Positions 10,401-18,750 of a stretch of 25,933 bases of DNA are shown in pieces. Made by a program: the position numbers and the translations under genes. The stretch lies in NCBI GenBank assembly GCA_036897485.1, contig JAYMTF010001141.1, positions 1-25,933 of the forward strand. The letters run 5' to 3'. Positions within the stretch are counted from its first letter, which is position 1. Each line of letters begins with the position of its first letter. The DNA comes from Pelargonium nanum (Eukaryota > Streptophyta > Magnoliopsida > Geraniales > Geraniaceae). The notes under the pieces were generated by a model. It ran no database searches, was not told where the DNA came from, and worked only from the letters and a program-made list of their open reading frames with translations.

Positions 10401-10555
10401 GTAGAGGGCTTCTTCTTTCTCTTCGTTATCTTCTTCTTCATCTTCTTCGCGGAGTCATCGAATCGTCGGAGGCTCTTCACGGAGGAGATATGGATGCAGT
10501 CTTCCGCTTCGTTGAAAGCGAAGACATCGAATCGGCTCTCCGGTGAGCGAGTCAT
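1414..10555 (-). CDS. ULP2-type SUMO protease (C48 cysteine protease), multi-exon, with atypical features
   Basis: Predicted deSUMOylating protease of the Ulp1/SENP superfamily, ULP2/SPF subgroup, expected in the nucleus. Exons in transcription order: 10555-10360, 8814-8749, 7868-7803, 7733-7668, 7589-7524, 7436-7225, 7094-7001, 6891-6845, 6570-6461, 5727-5527, 5436-5381, 5298-5205, 4305-4215, 3202-3083, 2730-2517, 2432-2287, 1707-1414. The phases join without a break to give about 712 aa. The N-terminus (MTRSPESRFDVFAFNEAED) has the FDVF.FNE start typical of plant ULP2 proteins, which is why this ATG was chosen over the in-frame one at 10765. The protease core runs from about 272 to 495: YPKGERDAV, LLQPERFINDNIIDFYI, RFHFFNCFFFRKL, FHWSLVV (His about 377), CILHMNSIKG (Asn about 410 where Asp is expected), LPQQENWYDCGLFLLHY (Gln about 459, Cys about 465). 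The C-terminus is an acidic tail rich in E, D and S. The exons at 7094-7001 (GTCTAG donor) and 6891-6845 are the least certain. Possible alternatives are a catalytically weakened paralogue or an early pseudogene. Confidence 0.85.
3083..3202 (-). CDS. ULP2-like exon with catalytic Cys
   Basis: A 120-bp exon in phase 0-0 encoding LPQQENWYDCGLFLLHYVEL and then the FLKEAPDNF segment. It contains the oxyanion-hole Gln six residues before the nucleophile Cys in DCGLFLLHY. Both residues are intact. It is flanked by TTAAAG and a consensus GTAAGT donor. Confidence 0.9.
4615..4812. repeat. Tandem duplication, 2 x 99 bp, inside a ULP2-like intron
   Basis: Bases 4615-4713 and 4714-4812 are adjacent direct copies of 99 bp that start AAGACAATCACGTAT and end GTTAAGT. 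They differ at about five positions, so the duplication is fairly recent. It lies in the 899-bp intron between the exons ending at 5205 and starting at 4305, with no effect on coding. Confidence 0.93.
5205..5298 (-). CDS. ULP2-like exon with Asn at the catalytic Asp position
   Basis: It encodes EEIQISPKVPCILHMNSIKG, then SHQGLKNLFQ. In the family this strand reads PCILHMDS or close to it, and the Asp is the acid of the His-Asp-Cys triad. Here the codon is AAT (Asn). The rest of the exon is well conserved, so the alignment is unambiguous. Confidence 0.87.
5381..5436 (-). CDS. ULP2-like exon with catalytic His and a GC donor
   Basis: A 56-bp exon encoding FHWSLVVVCHPGEVVRLK, with the catalytic His in HWSL. 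Its 3' end is AAAAG followed by GCAAGA (GC at 5379-5380), a GC-AG intron. No GT donor nearby keeps the frame, and the next exon (5298) joins in phase 1 to give KDEEIQ, so the GC site is supported by reading-frame continuity. Confidence 0.85.
6461..6570 (-). CDS. ULP2-like exon opening the protease domain
   Basis: It encodes KFYPKGERDAVSISHREIEL, then LQPERFINDNIIDFYI. The YPKGxxDAVSI and LxPExFxND motifs mark the start of the C48 domain in ULP2 proteins. The upstream boundary is a CAG acceptor at 6571-6573 and the donor is GTAAGT. In most ULP2 proteins a conserved central region precedes this point; I do not see it. Confidence 0.88.
7524..7589 (-). CDS. ULP2-like 66-bp repeat exon, copy E
   Basis: A 66-bp exon in phase 1-1, with acceptor TTTGCAG and donor GTATAG. 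It encodes SCGTRTPLDKIRDEPIDVDTE and lies 78 bp from copy D. Its EPIDVD end matches copy A. It is followed by the 212-bp exon 7436-7225, also entered in phase 1. Confidence 0.82.
7668..7733 (-). CDS. ULP2-like 66-bp repeat exon, copy D
   Basis: A 66-bp exon in phase 1-1, with acceptor TTTGTAG and donor GTATGA. It encodes SCDTRSLQKEFFKEAIDLETE and is separated from copy C by a 69-bp intron. It is closest to copy E at its start (SC.TR) and to copy C at its end (EAIDL). Confidence 0.82.
7803..7868 (-). CDS. ULP2-like 66-bp repeat exon, copy C
   Basis: A 66-bp exon in phase 1-1, with acceptor TTGTAG and a GTGCTA donor. It encodes GFDFRTPEKENINEAIDLDAE, homologous to the other copies (R-T-P then EAIDLD). 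Symmetric phase means it can be skipped or duplicated without a frameshift. Confidence 0.82.
7916..7968 (-). pseudogene. Decayed copy B of the 66-bp repeat exon
   Basis: On the minus strand an AG at 7969-7970 is followed by EYDTIASQKEIDDEPIN, which aligns with the other 66-bp exons up to EPID. The 3' part (V-D-x-E and the normal donor) is gone. The only donor-like GT (7914-7915) would give 53 bp and throw the reading frame out. Immediately upstream, on the minus strand, the intron sequence is replaced by a miniature LTR element and a SINE. It is most likely an unused relic exon. Confidence 0.65.
7972..8253. mobile_element. Miniature LTR element (TRIM-like), 282 bp
   Basis: Two direct repeats, 7972-8040 (69 bp, TG...CA) and 8173-8253 (about 81 bp), flank about 130 bp of non-coding sequence. 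They share the blocks AAATATGAAATTG, CAACTATCAG, TTAAACTTTTAGT and GATGATTCTTTACA. A purine-rich GTGAGGGGCG just before the second repeat resembles a polypurine tract. TGATATGGCA after the first is a poor match to a TGGTATCAGAGC-type primer site. Flanking 5-mers are ACCTA and ACATA, a possible target duplication with one change. The internal part holds GAGTTCGAGTCTT, which resembles a Pol III B box. There is no coding capacity. It sits at the splice acceptor of decayed exon copy B. Confidence 0.7.
8253..8267. repeat. SINE target-site duplication, left copy
   Basis: AACATACAACAAATG occurs here and, identically, at 8418-8432 after the A-rich tail. The first A is also the last base of the miniature LTR element, so the leading A is ambiguous and 14 bp are certain. 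Confidence 0.93.
8268..8417 (+). mobile_element. Complete tRNA-derived SINE with A-rich tail
   Basis: It begins GCCCCCTAGGGGC, has an A-box-like GGCGCAATGGTCAAG (8281-8295) and a B box GGTTCGAATCT (8323-8333), then a tRNA-unrelated body and an A-rich tail of A(n)T units. It is bounded by a 15-bp target duplication, so it is a full-length insertion. Non-autonomous: it depends on LINE machinery. A second copy of the family opens the window at 1-53. Confidence 0.92.
8418..8432. repeat. SINE target-site duplication, right copy
   Basis: Exact match to 8253-8267. The original insertion site was intronic sequence directly upstream (minus strand) of the acceptor of exon copy B. Confidence 0.93.
8447..8704. 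mobile_element. Possible degraded Stowaway-like MITE
   Basis: The left end TACTACCTCCATTCAAAAAA resembles the CTCCCTCCATTC end of plant Stowaway elements. The right end (GTCAAACTG ... GGGTGGAGGCGGTA) resembles a diverged opposite end. The terminal repeats match poorly, so this is tentative. Confidence 0.35.
8749..8814 (-). CDS. ULP2-like 66-bp repeat exon, copy A
   Basis: A 66-bp exon in phase 1-1, bounded by ATGTAG and a GTATAT donor. It encodes a 22-residue unit, AFGSKAQGKEICNEPIDVDSE, ending in the EPIDVD signature shared with the other copies. It joins exon 1 in frame. Copies C, D and E have the same length and phases. Confidence 0.85.
9044..9069 (-). mobile_element. Stowaway-type MITE end
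   Basis: GACACTATTTTGGGACAGAG followed by GGAGTA is, on the minus strand, the classic TACTCCCTCTGTCCCAAAAT terminal sequence of Stowaway MITEs. I found no matching partner end at the expected distance, so it is probably a remnant in ULP2-like intron 1. Confidence 0.6.
9540..10345. repeat. Degenerate repeats (about 138-bp period) in ULP2-like intron 1
   Basis: A loosely conserved block, TTCC(T/G)..A..(A)ACCAAACAGCA, recurs near 9560, 9763, 9897, 10035, 10175 and 10318. Related pieces such as CAGATTA/AGACTAAAAT lie between them. Most spacings are 134-142 bp and one is about 203. Identity is low, so this is an old array or partly coincidence. Confidence 0.4.
10360..10555 (-). CDS. ULP2-like exon 1 (N-terminus)
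   Basis: It encodes 65 codons plus one base (phase 1) and ends at a consensus donor GTAAGT (10354-10359). After the FDVFAFNEAED start it has a lysine-rich stretch (about residues 37-49, KKMKKKITKRKKK) that looks like a nuclear localisation signal, consistent with a nuclear SUMO protease. The following intron is the longest of the gene (about 1.5 kb) and carries a diffuse repeat pattern. The exon is GC-richer than its introns. Confidence 0.85.
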
Positions 10556-11407
10556 GGCGCTGTGTCGCCGAGTCGAAACAAATATTGCATCTTTTTGGCG
10601 TGACTCGGTGGTGTGCCCTGGGGGTTTATATACTGTTGGGTTTTGTTGTTTGAAATGTGTGGGAGTTCTGGTCAATTTGCTTCCGTATTTCCGGTTAGGT
10701 TCTCTCAGTACAGTGCGTGTCGTTATCTTCCCGAGGAAGACAAAAAAGTGAAGGAACTTAACCAATGATCAAAACGACTGTCGTTTCGAAAAATAAAATA
10801 GACAAATTTAAAATCAAACCAAGACGGATAATAGATTCATGTGATGTAATACATGTGTTTTATCATGGGAATTAATGTGACTTTCGATTTTATACTTTGA
10901 TTTTATCTGATTTTTTTGTTTCAAAGTTGACAATTTGTGTCACGACATGAATTTAAGTGGGTTTAAATTCAGCATAAACAGGTTCAAGTTGACTTACTCA
11001 ATCCATTTAACTCGTGTAACTCATTTATTGACCTATTTACTTGAGGATAAAAAATGTAAATTTTTATATTCATCACGTAAAAATGACTCATTTAAATTTA
11101 ACGGGTAAAATATATCGGGTCGTGTCTAGTCAATATATCCCAATTATTCTAAACGTGTGAGTTGTGCAACTTTATAAACAATAAACGTTGAGAGATAGCA
11201 TTAAAAAAACGCTGAGAGATAATCACATCTAAATGAAGCAAATAATTGAAAAACATAATTCTAAAATACAAAAGATACGAGAATTGATGTCAAAAATTTG
11301 TTACCAACAATGATAAAAGGTCCTCAAACAAAGAATAAAAAAATGGCAGTTCTGCTTCTGCAAATGCTAAATATAGGCATTTCAAGAATTCAACTGTATT
11401 TATTGGT
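10556..11407. other. Intergenic: ULP2-like promoter side and GDI 3' flank
   Basis: Both flanking genes read leftwards. The stretch close to 10556 is moderately GC-rich and probably the ULP2-like 5' leader and core promoter. Further right it is AT-rich. No other gene is supported. Confidence 0.55.
10930..11160. mobile_element. Possible hAT-like non-autonomous repeat remnant
   Basis: It contains GTCACGACATGAATTTAA, CAGGTTCAAGTTGAC, AACGGGTAAAATATA and GGGTCGTGTC. This vocabulary (CACGAC/GTCGTG, GGTTGAC, CGGGT) is shared with the better-preserved element at 24623-24967 and common in plant dispersed repeats. No clean terminal repeats are visible. Confidence 0.4.
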
Positions 11408-14400
11408 TTATTCTTCAGAAGCACTAGCAGCACTCAAGTCCACAGACAGATCCAGAGCCTGAAACATAAACCACCATACAGTAAATTATAAATGACACTC
11501 ATTTACTAACATAAATTCGTAAAATAACGAAAAATCTTCAATTACGTACTTATATCGAACTTGGTCATATATCATACCCAAATATTTCGATCTCATAATC
11601 AGAATTGCTTAAAATTACAGTAATTGGTCGATTTCAGTGTCAGAAACTGAATTTTTTTCAAGATTCTGTCGCATTTTAGAAGGAAAATGTATTAACAATG
11701 TCATTGAGATTAAATAGTTGGTGAACATATAGGTGATTATAATTAAAAGATTTTATATATCAACTTCGAATCTGTAATTGGAGTATCATTTAACCGATCA
11801 AATATAATTAACACATATTACCTTTCCGGTTATTTTACTGTACAGGGCCATAACATCTTTCACTGTGCTCTCAAAATGTGTTGTTGCATCATAGCTCTGC
11901 AAGCAAATCAGAATTCGAATCAGTAAACAAAAGTTTAGTTGTATTTTTTGTTGTCTCGTTTTCTTGCAATGTAATGACATACATACCGTGGATACGAAGC
12001 AATTTTCAGCTTCTTGATCGTTGGTTGGCACAAATCTATCGTACGTGTCAAAGAAAATCTCATCAACATTTCCGAGTAATTTAATGCCAGGCTCGAGTTC
12101 AACCGTGGGATCATCTGTTTCGGCTTCTGTCGTAACAAAAGCTATGTACTTCCCTTTGGGAGCTACATTATGAGTATATGAGCAGCAAAAGAGGTACCTA
12201 ATAAACACCAAATTTAAGGCCAAAATCAAGCAAGAACAATACATAAACATTTTTGCAATAAAACCAAGTTAATGTAGATCTATACTTATTTTACTAATCT
12301 AGAAACATCTTTTCTAGTTAATTCAAATATCGTGTACGATAAATAAAGAATTTTGTTTAGCATACGTACATATCAGATTTACGACCAAGTTGCTTCTGTG
12401 GTAAAATGACTTGAGCTGAGTGACAATCATTAGTATCGGGTATGGGATGGCTCATAATGCATATAGCACGAGCAACTTTCCCGACTTTTTCAACCTGTTA
12501 CACGCATAATTTCGTGTTGTATTCGCACAATTTGAGCAAAAATCGATAATTGGTGCTAATAAGTATATAATGTATTGATGTTTTACCTTATCAGACAAAT
12601 AAGATGGATCGCACACAACTTTCTTGCATTTTGCAGTTTCTCCTTCCGACGTAACACCACAAACTTTACCACTTTCATCAAACTCTACCTATAAATAAAA
12701 CGAGCAAATTTGTCTCTCCACAAAAGTAAGATCGGGCAAATAAATAAACGCCTACAAACCCTCTTGCAATGAACTGTCTTTTTTTATGTGTATCAAGAAA
12801 AAGTCTCGTAGAGATATTGAAATTACGTGTAAATATTATACTAAACATCAAGATGTTAAATGTACCTTGCATTCCGGTTTGTTAAGCATGTAAGTTCCAC
12901 CATGAACCGCACTTAAACGCGCAAATGCCTGTCAAGATTGATATTTTACACGTCAAAATCAATTTACATATGCTTTTTAAAAAACCGTTGATCCAAAACA
13001 TACCTGAGGTAGCTCTCCCAATCCATATAACGGATAAATATAAGGCGATCCTCCTTGGAAACGCGCCAAAGACTCTGCATAAAGCTTTACAACACAAATG
13101 GCAAAAGTTTCAAATATACTACATATTTAACCAAAGGACATTTCACAAGAAAATACTAATTAAGAACATAGTCTTGTTGCTAATTATATACCCTCATTCG
13201 CTTCACGAATTCTATAGCCGGTTGATCCAAATAGCTATCATCAATGTAAAGAGCCAGAGCATGCCCAATGAAGTCAATAGTATCATCTTCAAGCCCATAT
13301 TTTCTACATTGAAAGACAAAATAAGGAGCTCTTGATCAAACTTTCATGAGAAGACAGTAACTTTTGTTATAGAATACATATCAAATTTGGATTAAGTTTT
13401 GTACAATTAGATTTTTAATGTAATATACATACGAGATAAGCTCTCTTGCTGTCACCGTGTTCAAGTCCAGCCCTTCATGAGATTTCGGATCATTCTCTTC
13501 GTAGTCTTGGACATAAATGAAGAACTTTCTAGCCCGACGCTTCTCAAACAGTCCCATCAATGGCGATTTAAGTGCTTCAACGTCAGTTGCCGGAACTTTG
13601 TAAATCTAGAACAATGACATTAAAAGTTGAAACAACAGTAATGCATGAATCATGTTCTTTGTTAACTTGTTTTTTTTCTTAAATTTACCGAACCTTTCCT
13701 TTGTTGTACACAAAACTACCATCCACAGCCTTGAAGTTTAGGTACTTGGTCACATCTGTGTGAATAAGTGCACGAACCAAAGCTCCATTTGCCATCATGA
13801 ACTACAAATATGCGGACAAATAACATTTTAATTCTATAGATCATGTCACATGAGAAACAAATCATTATAATGACAATTGGGCAACAATGTTACATAACTT
13901 CCCATACCTTAGGTATCATATCGACATTGTACTCTTTACTTAAACCCAAGGCTTCCGGAGGTGTTTCGTCATTTCCTTTGAAACGCTTCCAAATCTATAC
14001 GAAAATACATATATTATATGACAAAAATGTAATCGAAGAAGATAGTTAAGAGTCAGATTGAAATAACATGACAGTTGTGTTACTCAAATTACCTGATTAA
14101 GAGTAAGGGAGGTAGAATCTCCTCCGTAGTAGTCATTTCTATCCATATGCAATACCTATTTTCAAACAAATGATTAAAAATGTAATGAACCTATAAATCG
14201 TCATTAGTTCTCATGAGATGGTGGTATCACGATAACAAAAAATATACAAAATACATCTAATTTCAAGATTGATTGTCGAACCTCATGATTAGTAATACAT
14301 CTCATTTGTAACATACATTAATAAAAATGATTGTGCATGAAAATATTGCTAATAAAAACTCGCCTTGAGGCCATCAACGGAGAGAATGCCGCTAAGAATG

Positions 14401-14450
14401 CACTCCTTGAGCCCGGTTCCAAGAACAATGACATCGTACTCTTCATCCAT
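11408..14450 (-). CDS. GDI: Rab GDP-dissociation inhibitor (Rab GDI), complete, 13 exons
   Basis: Cytosolic chaperone that extracts prenylated, GDP-bound Rab GTPases from membranes and recycles them in vesicle transport. Exons in order: 14450-14364, 14155-14093, 13994-13908, 13801-13694, 13605-13433, 13303-13192, 13084-13004, 12928-12866, 12688-12587, 12494-12370, 12197-11987, 11896-11822, 11458-11408. Together they give 445 aa, the usual plant GDI length, with every junction in frame. Motifs: [20 protein letters not shown] (Rossmann-like SCR1, residues 1-20), [11 protein letters not shown] (33-43), [17 protein letters not shown] (SCR2, about 84-100), [14 protein letters not shown] (about 134-147), [20 protein letters not shown] (SCR3B, about 227-246) and DTYDRFVP. 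The C-terminus is short and acidic (SASEE). Unlike REP/CHM it lacks long insertions, so GDI rather than Rab escort protein. Intron 1 has a GC donor. Nothing looks broken. Confidence 0.97.
14364..14450 (-). CDS. GDI: GDI exon 1, ending at a GC donor
   Basis: It encodes the first 29 residues, ending VDGLK. The exon end CTCAAG is followed by GCGAGT (GC at 14362-14363). Joining directly to GTATTGCATATGG at 14155 gives the family sequence [12 protein letters not shown], so the intron is GC-AG. The only nearby GT, four bases on, would break the frame. Confidence 0.92.
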
Positions 14451-15624
14451 GTTCTTCAACAAGCAAGATCAATTCAAAACAATTATATGTTCTTGTTTTT
14501 TTGTTGTTGTTGTTGAGATGATAATTAAGAGAGTGAGATATAATAATTATTATTATTTTGGTTCTTGAAAGCTGAAAGAGAAGAAGAAGGTGAAAAGAAG
14601 GCAAGAAGTAGAAGTGACCGTGTTTTTTGTTTGTGCTTGCAATAATGTAACGTTGTGTTGAAGAGGTCTTTTAGGATTTAGCTACAAACGAGGACAGTCC
14701 CTAAAGCTTGTGCTGATTCCACGCGCTCTCGATGCTTTATTTGGTTTTGGAAGCATACGTGTTTGCACGCGCGAGTCTTGAAAATGTGGGAGTGTTGAAC
14801 CGCAGAACTGGTGGCAGTTACATCTTGAATTCCTCGTCATCAGCTACGGTTTATAAATAATTAAAATAAATTTAATTTAATGTCCTTTTAATTTTAAAAT
14901 ATATTTTCTTCATCTCAAACTAAAAATAAGAGTCATTTAATAAAAATTTGGATCATATTAACCTGTAAAAACACATGGATAGGTGGTTGAATATAAGGCA
15001 TTGTATCATTGTTCCATGAACGTAAATAGTTGAATAAGATTTAAATTGCTTACATTCCACGACCAAACATATTTCACATGTATCTTTTGTTTTTGAAATG
15101 AAATACATGTATTTTTTTTATAATAAAAATTTGATTTTAGTATACAAATATAAAATAGATGTGTATATCTTAGAGAGACTAAATCGTTTTACAAAAACCT
15201 GCAATGATTTTTCGATCTAAACTATGGGGTTCATGAACAAACAAGGCATCAACTACCAATACTTGTCAGTCTCAAGAGCAACTTGTAGCCTCTGCAACAA
15301 CAAATAGCTAACCAAATGAATCCTTAAATTTTCTTTAATTTATTCAAGTATGAGAAGTAAGTTACACTTCAATGAACAGCTTAAATTCATATTTACTGCA
15401 TGCTATACATACATATATATATAGCTAGTTAATTACTGACAAATAGATCATCCTCTTCTCCTTGGATTGACTAATGATCAGCTACGCAATAGATAACCTG
15501 CAACACATTAGCACAATCTATGAAGATGGCTTCAACTTTCAAGAACAGGCTCTAACAAAAATATATCAGATTCTAGGGTTTATATATAGAATCAAGAAGT
15601 CACCAAGTTGCATGAAAATGATTG
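14451..15624. other. GDI promoter and 5' leader, then AT-rich spacer and MADS gene 3' flank
   Basis: Next to the GDI start the minus strand has a CAA/AAC-rich leader (about 14498-14516) and a pyrimidine-rich tract (14570-14610), both common in plant 5' leaders. GC-richer sequence at 14690-14800 includes ACGTG cores (14756-14761) and CACGCG, possible promoter elements. From 14850 to 15450 the DNA is AT-rich and I see no gene. Confidence 0.5.
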
Positions 15625-17346
15625 TTAAGAGGCTAACCCCAATTCAAGAGAAACCTCCGAGTTGCAACAATGCTGAGGAGGGTCTGCTGAGCTGCAAATG
15701 TTTGTTATGTTCTCTGATGATTTGCCTGGTTCAGCTACACGTTGCCGGTCGTCGACACTACTTAACATCTGGAGACAAAAAACATACAGATTCACCGTCA
15801 ACTGCGTCAACTAAAAGGTTAAACTAACAGTTGAAGGGCTCGACAACAGGAAAGCCTATTCGCTTTGCACTTGGTCAATACACAAATCCACTAAACTGAC
15901 TCGACTAAAAACTTAATTTAAAAGTTGAAGGCCTAATGATCTCGCTTTATACTCTTAACACACTAATTAAAAGTCGGGAGAAGCAAAACAATGAATCTCA
16001 CTTGTTTAAGTCGCTCGTTCTCTTTCACGAGTTTAATTCCCTGCATATTTGTTAAAATTGAAAAAAGAAAAGAAACAATAATAAGATGAAGACGCATAGG
16101 ATCAACAAATATACACATTTGCCAAAAATGCATTAGAGCAACCAAAAATTGTGCAGCTAACCGTCTTGTGAAGCGAACTGATCTCATTTTGAATTATTTC
16201 GGCCTACATAAGTAAAAATAAAACGCCATACATCAAAAGAATTTCAATGTATTCTGATAAGTGAACGCTAAATCGAGTGAACAAAAAGGAAGGAACCTTT
16301 GTTTTGACAACACAGTTCAAGCCTCCTTGAACCAGCTTCTCTAGTTGCTTTAGTTCTTCCATGTTCAAACCTTGAAGCTCTTCTCCATTGATCTGCCTGT
16401 TATAGAGCTAGGAGAGGTTAACTCTCAACAATATCACAAAAGTTGTTATGTGTGTGTGTGTGCATGTAGATTTTGAGAAATATTTGAGTGATAGCTACAT
16501 AGCTATATATATACCTCAATTCGTGAGTCTTCTTTGCAAGTTCCTCCAACAAAACAGCAATGGTACTACTCTCAAGCTATACAGATACCGAGGAATGTGC
16601 CAATCAAGCAAAGTTTTCAATGTATGAGTAATTTTACAGCCAAGCTTTGCAGACAATTGGTATATAAATTATTAGAGTTTTCAACAATATCCGGGTGTGG
16701 TTAGTGGCTACCGAATAATATTTTCCTTTCAGAATGTGCAAAGTTTAAGGCTGAATAGAGTGCATCACATGCCAATGAATTTGCATTTTCAAGTACTATG
16801 TAGTCAATTTCAATTATTTCTTCACTATTTTTTTTGTGTGTCCAATATTCCTGATTGAAATTGTTCCAAAATTTACCTAATATTTGGTAAGCAGTAGCAC
16901 AATACTTCCTTTTACATGTGAACAAAGAACAAGTCGGATAACCTGTAACTATAGAACTCAGAATATATATCATTATTAGGAGAAACTTTAAGGCTTTGGT
17001 TGTTTGAACAATGTATGGAATTTCAGAAGATTATAGAAGAACAGGCACTGATGCTATATGTTTTCATTCAACTATCGGAAAACAGTGAAATATGCTATAA
17101 TTCTTGCAACTGTCAATATTACAGGAAGGCCACCTTCTTACACAAAGGATCTACTTTTGATTTCTCTTATAGAAGGATTGTTAAATAATCTATATAAGCT
17201 CCAAATTCATTTTGTTTATATATAGTAAAATTAATAATAAACTTTCCCATATGCCAAGGTAATAGAATGTTACCTGAAGCTTGAGAGAAGGTTCATTCAG
17301 GTTCCCTGAATGCAGTTTATGCCTTTCTATCACCTCCTTCATACTA
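15625..17346 (-). CDS. SVP-like: SVP/JOINTLESS-clade MADS-box gene, exons 2 to end; MADS-domain exon absent from window
   Basis: Type II (MIKC) MADS-box transcription factor of the StMADS11 clade, which in plants represses or times flowering and affects bud dormancy and inflorescence identity. Exons in order: 17346-17274 (SSMKEVIERHKLHSGNLNEP, I region), 16576-16515 (62 bp, LESSTIAVLLEELAKKTHEL), 16396-16297 (100 bp, QINGEELQGLNMEELKQLEK, K box), 16203-16162 (42 bp), 16040-16002 (39 bp, GIKLVKENERLKQ), 15768-15625 (SSENITNICSSADPPQ, ending SEVSLELGLAS and stop). The 62/100/42-bp exon sizes match SVP genes. All junctions are in frame over about 152 codons, and the SLxLGL end is the SVP-type C-terminus. 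Exon 2 starts in phase 2, so an upstream exon is required. No MADS-domain sequence occurs on the minus strand up to 25933. Either intron 1 exceeds 8.5 kb or the gene is truncated. Confidence 0.88.
16577..17273. other. 697-bp intron between MADS exons 2 and 3
   Basis: AT-rich. It contains a 90-codon minus-strand open frame (16701-16973) with no recognisable motif, probably chance. It is longer than the other introns of this gene and may hold an old insertion, but I see no ends. Confidence 0.4.
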
Positions 17347-17754
17347 CTGACAAGAAAAGGCGGAGTAAAAAGAGTGATCACATGTTGAGTTAACTCTTAA
17401 AACCATGCATGGAAAACATGAGAGTTGTAAATAGATATTAATTCGAGAAAGGGTCACTCTTAATTAGCATTGGGAGATTAGTGCATTATTGGACTATTCT
17501 TCTATATGAGTAAAAAAGAAAAACAAATGTACATGCATTTGATGAGCTAAACAAACTGGTAGTAAATCAAGAGATTCAATTGTGTAGTAAAACGATAGAT
17601 TTGATAGATCAAATAATGGGATTTAGGAGTGATTCTAGTAATTTGTTTCGTAGTAGGTATTTCTCCGGCACCCATACATTATAAATATTGGTTCATTGTA
17701 CTAAACACATCAAGTGAGTGAATACAATATTAGCTCTTTGGGTATATGAAGTGC

Positions 17755-18420
17755 GGATGTATGCCATTTGGCTTAACCACGTTATTTTCTTGCGTTCACT
17801 CTCTTCACTACGTGTATCTCCATCCCCTTTATTATCCTATATACTCCCTCCGTCCCAAAATGAGTGTCTTGTTTTCATTTTTTGCAAAAATTAAGGATTA
17901 CTAGATAATTTAATGTGTTTCCAATATTACCCTCACTTTTCCACCTACACCCCATGTGCAGTTCATGTAGTGCATAAGTAATAAGGGTAATATGGAAAAA
18001 ACAATAATATAATAACCTAAATATAGAAATAGGACACTCATTTTGAGACAAAAAAATTAGACAAACTGGACACTCCATGGAAAGAATGAGTTGCCTCATT
18101 GGTTGCACCCTCGGTTACGACATAGCGGAATCCATTGCAGAAATCGAAGAATCAAATAACTTTCGAGAGCTCGTGTGAACTGATCGATCGTGTATGTGAT
18201 CATATGAACCACTGGCACCGGAGATCATGCTACGTACGTACGAGGATTAGCTTTGCTTTTGTTTATGCGTCTTGTTTTTTCATTTCCATTTAAGTAAGAA
18301 TAAGTATGTGTTAATTTGTAGTAAATGGCTTGTAAGCTAATGTACTGACTAGCGCTGCTAGTTACGGTACAATTGTAGGGCTACATCTGCCATTCATGAA
18401 TAAAACAACAAATTTCTCAT
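17755..18420 (+). pseudogene. Possible fragment of an unidentified gene's last exon
   Basis: After the MITE an open plus-strand stretch about 18098-18177 reads IGCTLGYDIAESIAEIEESN, then NFRELV and a TGA. It is followed by AT-rich sequence that resembles a 3' untranslated region, with AATAAAA at 18401. It has no start codon and no identifiable partner exon upstream. I do not recognise the protein, and coding is unproven. Confidence 0.3.
17842..18057. mobile_element. Stowaway-type MITE, about 216 bp
   Basis: The left end TACTCCCTCCGTCCCAAAAT continues GAGTGTC. The right end, AGGACACTCATTTTGAGACA followed by AAAAAATTA, is the inverted counterpart with the outermost bases degraded (GAGACAAAAAAATTA instead of GGGACGGAGGGAGTA). 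AT-rich interior, no coding capacity. It inserted in the region upstream of MADS exon 2. Confidence 0.75.
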
Positions 18421-18469
18421 TTTGCTTCTTCTATATGTATTTCTTTTTGTATGGATATTTTGCTTGTCA

Positions 18470-18750
18470 TTGTTAGAAATCTCATTTTCTCCGACAACAC
18501 ATTCCGTCATTCAAAACCATATTTTATTGCAAAAAGTTAGTAATTAATGTCACTAAGGTGTTGTCACGGAAAGTCTCCAAGTGTGCGACGGAAAAACTGT
18601 CGTCGAAAGCATAAAAGCTCAAGTTTTCAATCATTACTGAATTTTTATCCATGTTAGCCTTGTGGTCAATGTTTCTAACTTCAACTCCTTGTATATTTAT
18701 TGGCAACAACTTATTTTTTATTGTCACCAAAAACAGTAATTTCTGTAGTG
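18470..18750 (-). mobile_element. CACTA-like transposon end fragment
   Basis: On the minus strand from 18750 the sequence begins CACTACAGAAATTACTG, like the CACTACA... ends of plant CACTA elements. GCGACGGAAAAACTGTCGTC at 18585-18604, with repeated CCGAC/CCGTC pieces, resembles the subterminal motifs of these elements. No opposite terminus was found, so it is a remnant. Confidence 0.5.

Noticed and set aside
10304..10765. Longer N-terminus for the ULP2-like protein from the in-frame ATG at 10765
   Set aside because: The extra 70 residues have no family similarity; homologues begin close to the FDVF motif, so MTRSPESR is preferred.
16701..16973. 90-codon minus-strand frame in the MADS gene intron
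   Set aside because: It lies inside an intron, shows no domain, and its inclusion would break the conserved exon 2 to exon 3 junction.
17745..17790. Gypsy-type reverse transcriptase motif (CMPFGLT reading) on the plus strand
   Set aside because: Only about seven residues match and the frame closes at once; no other polymerase motif nearby, so chance or a trivial remnant.
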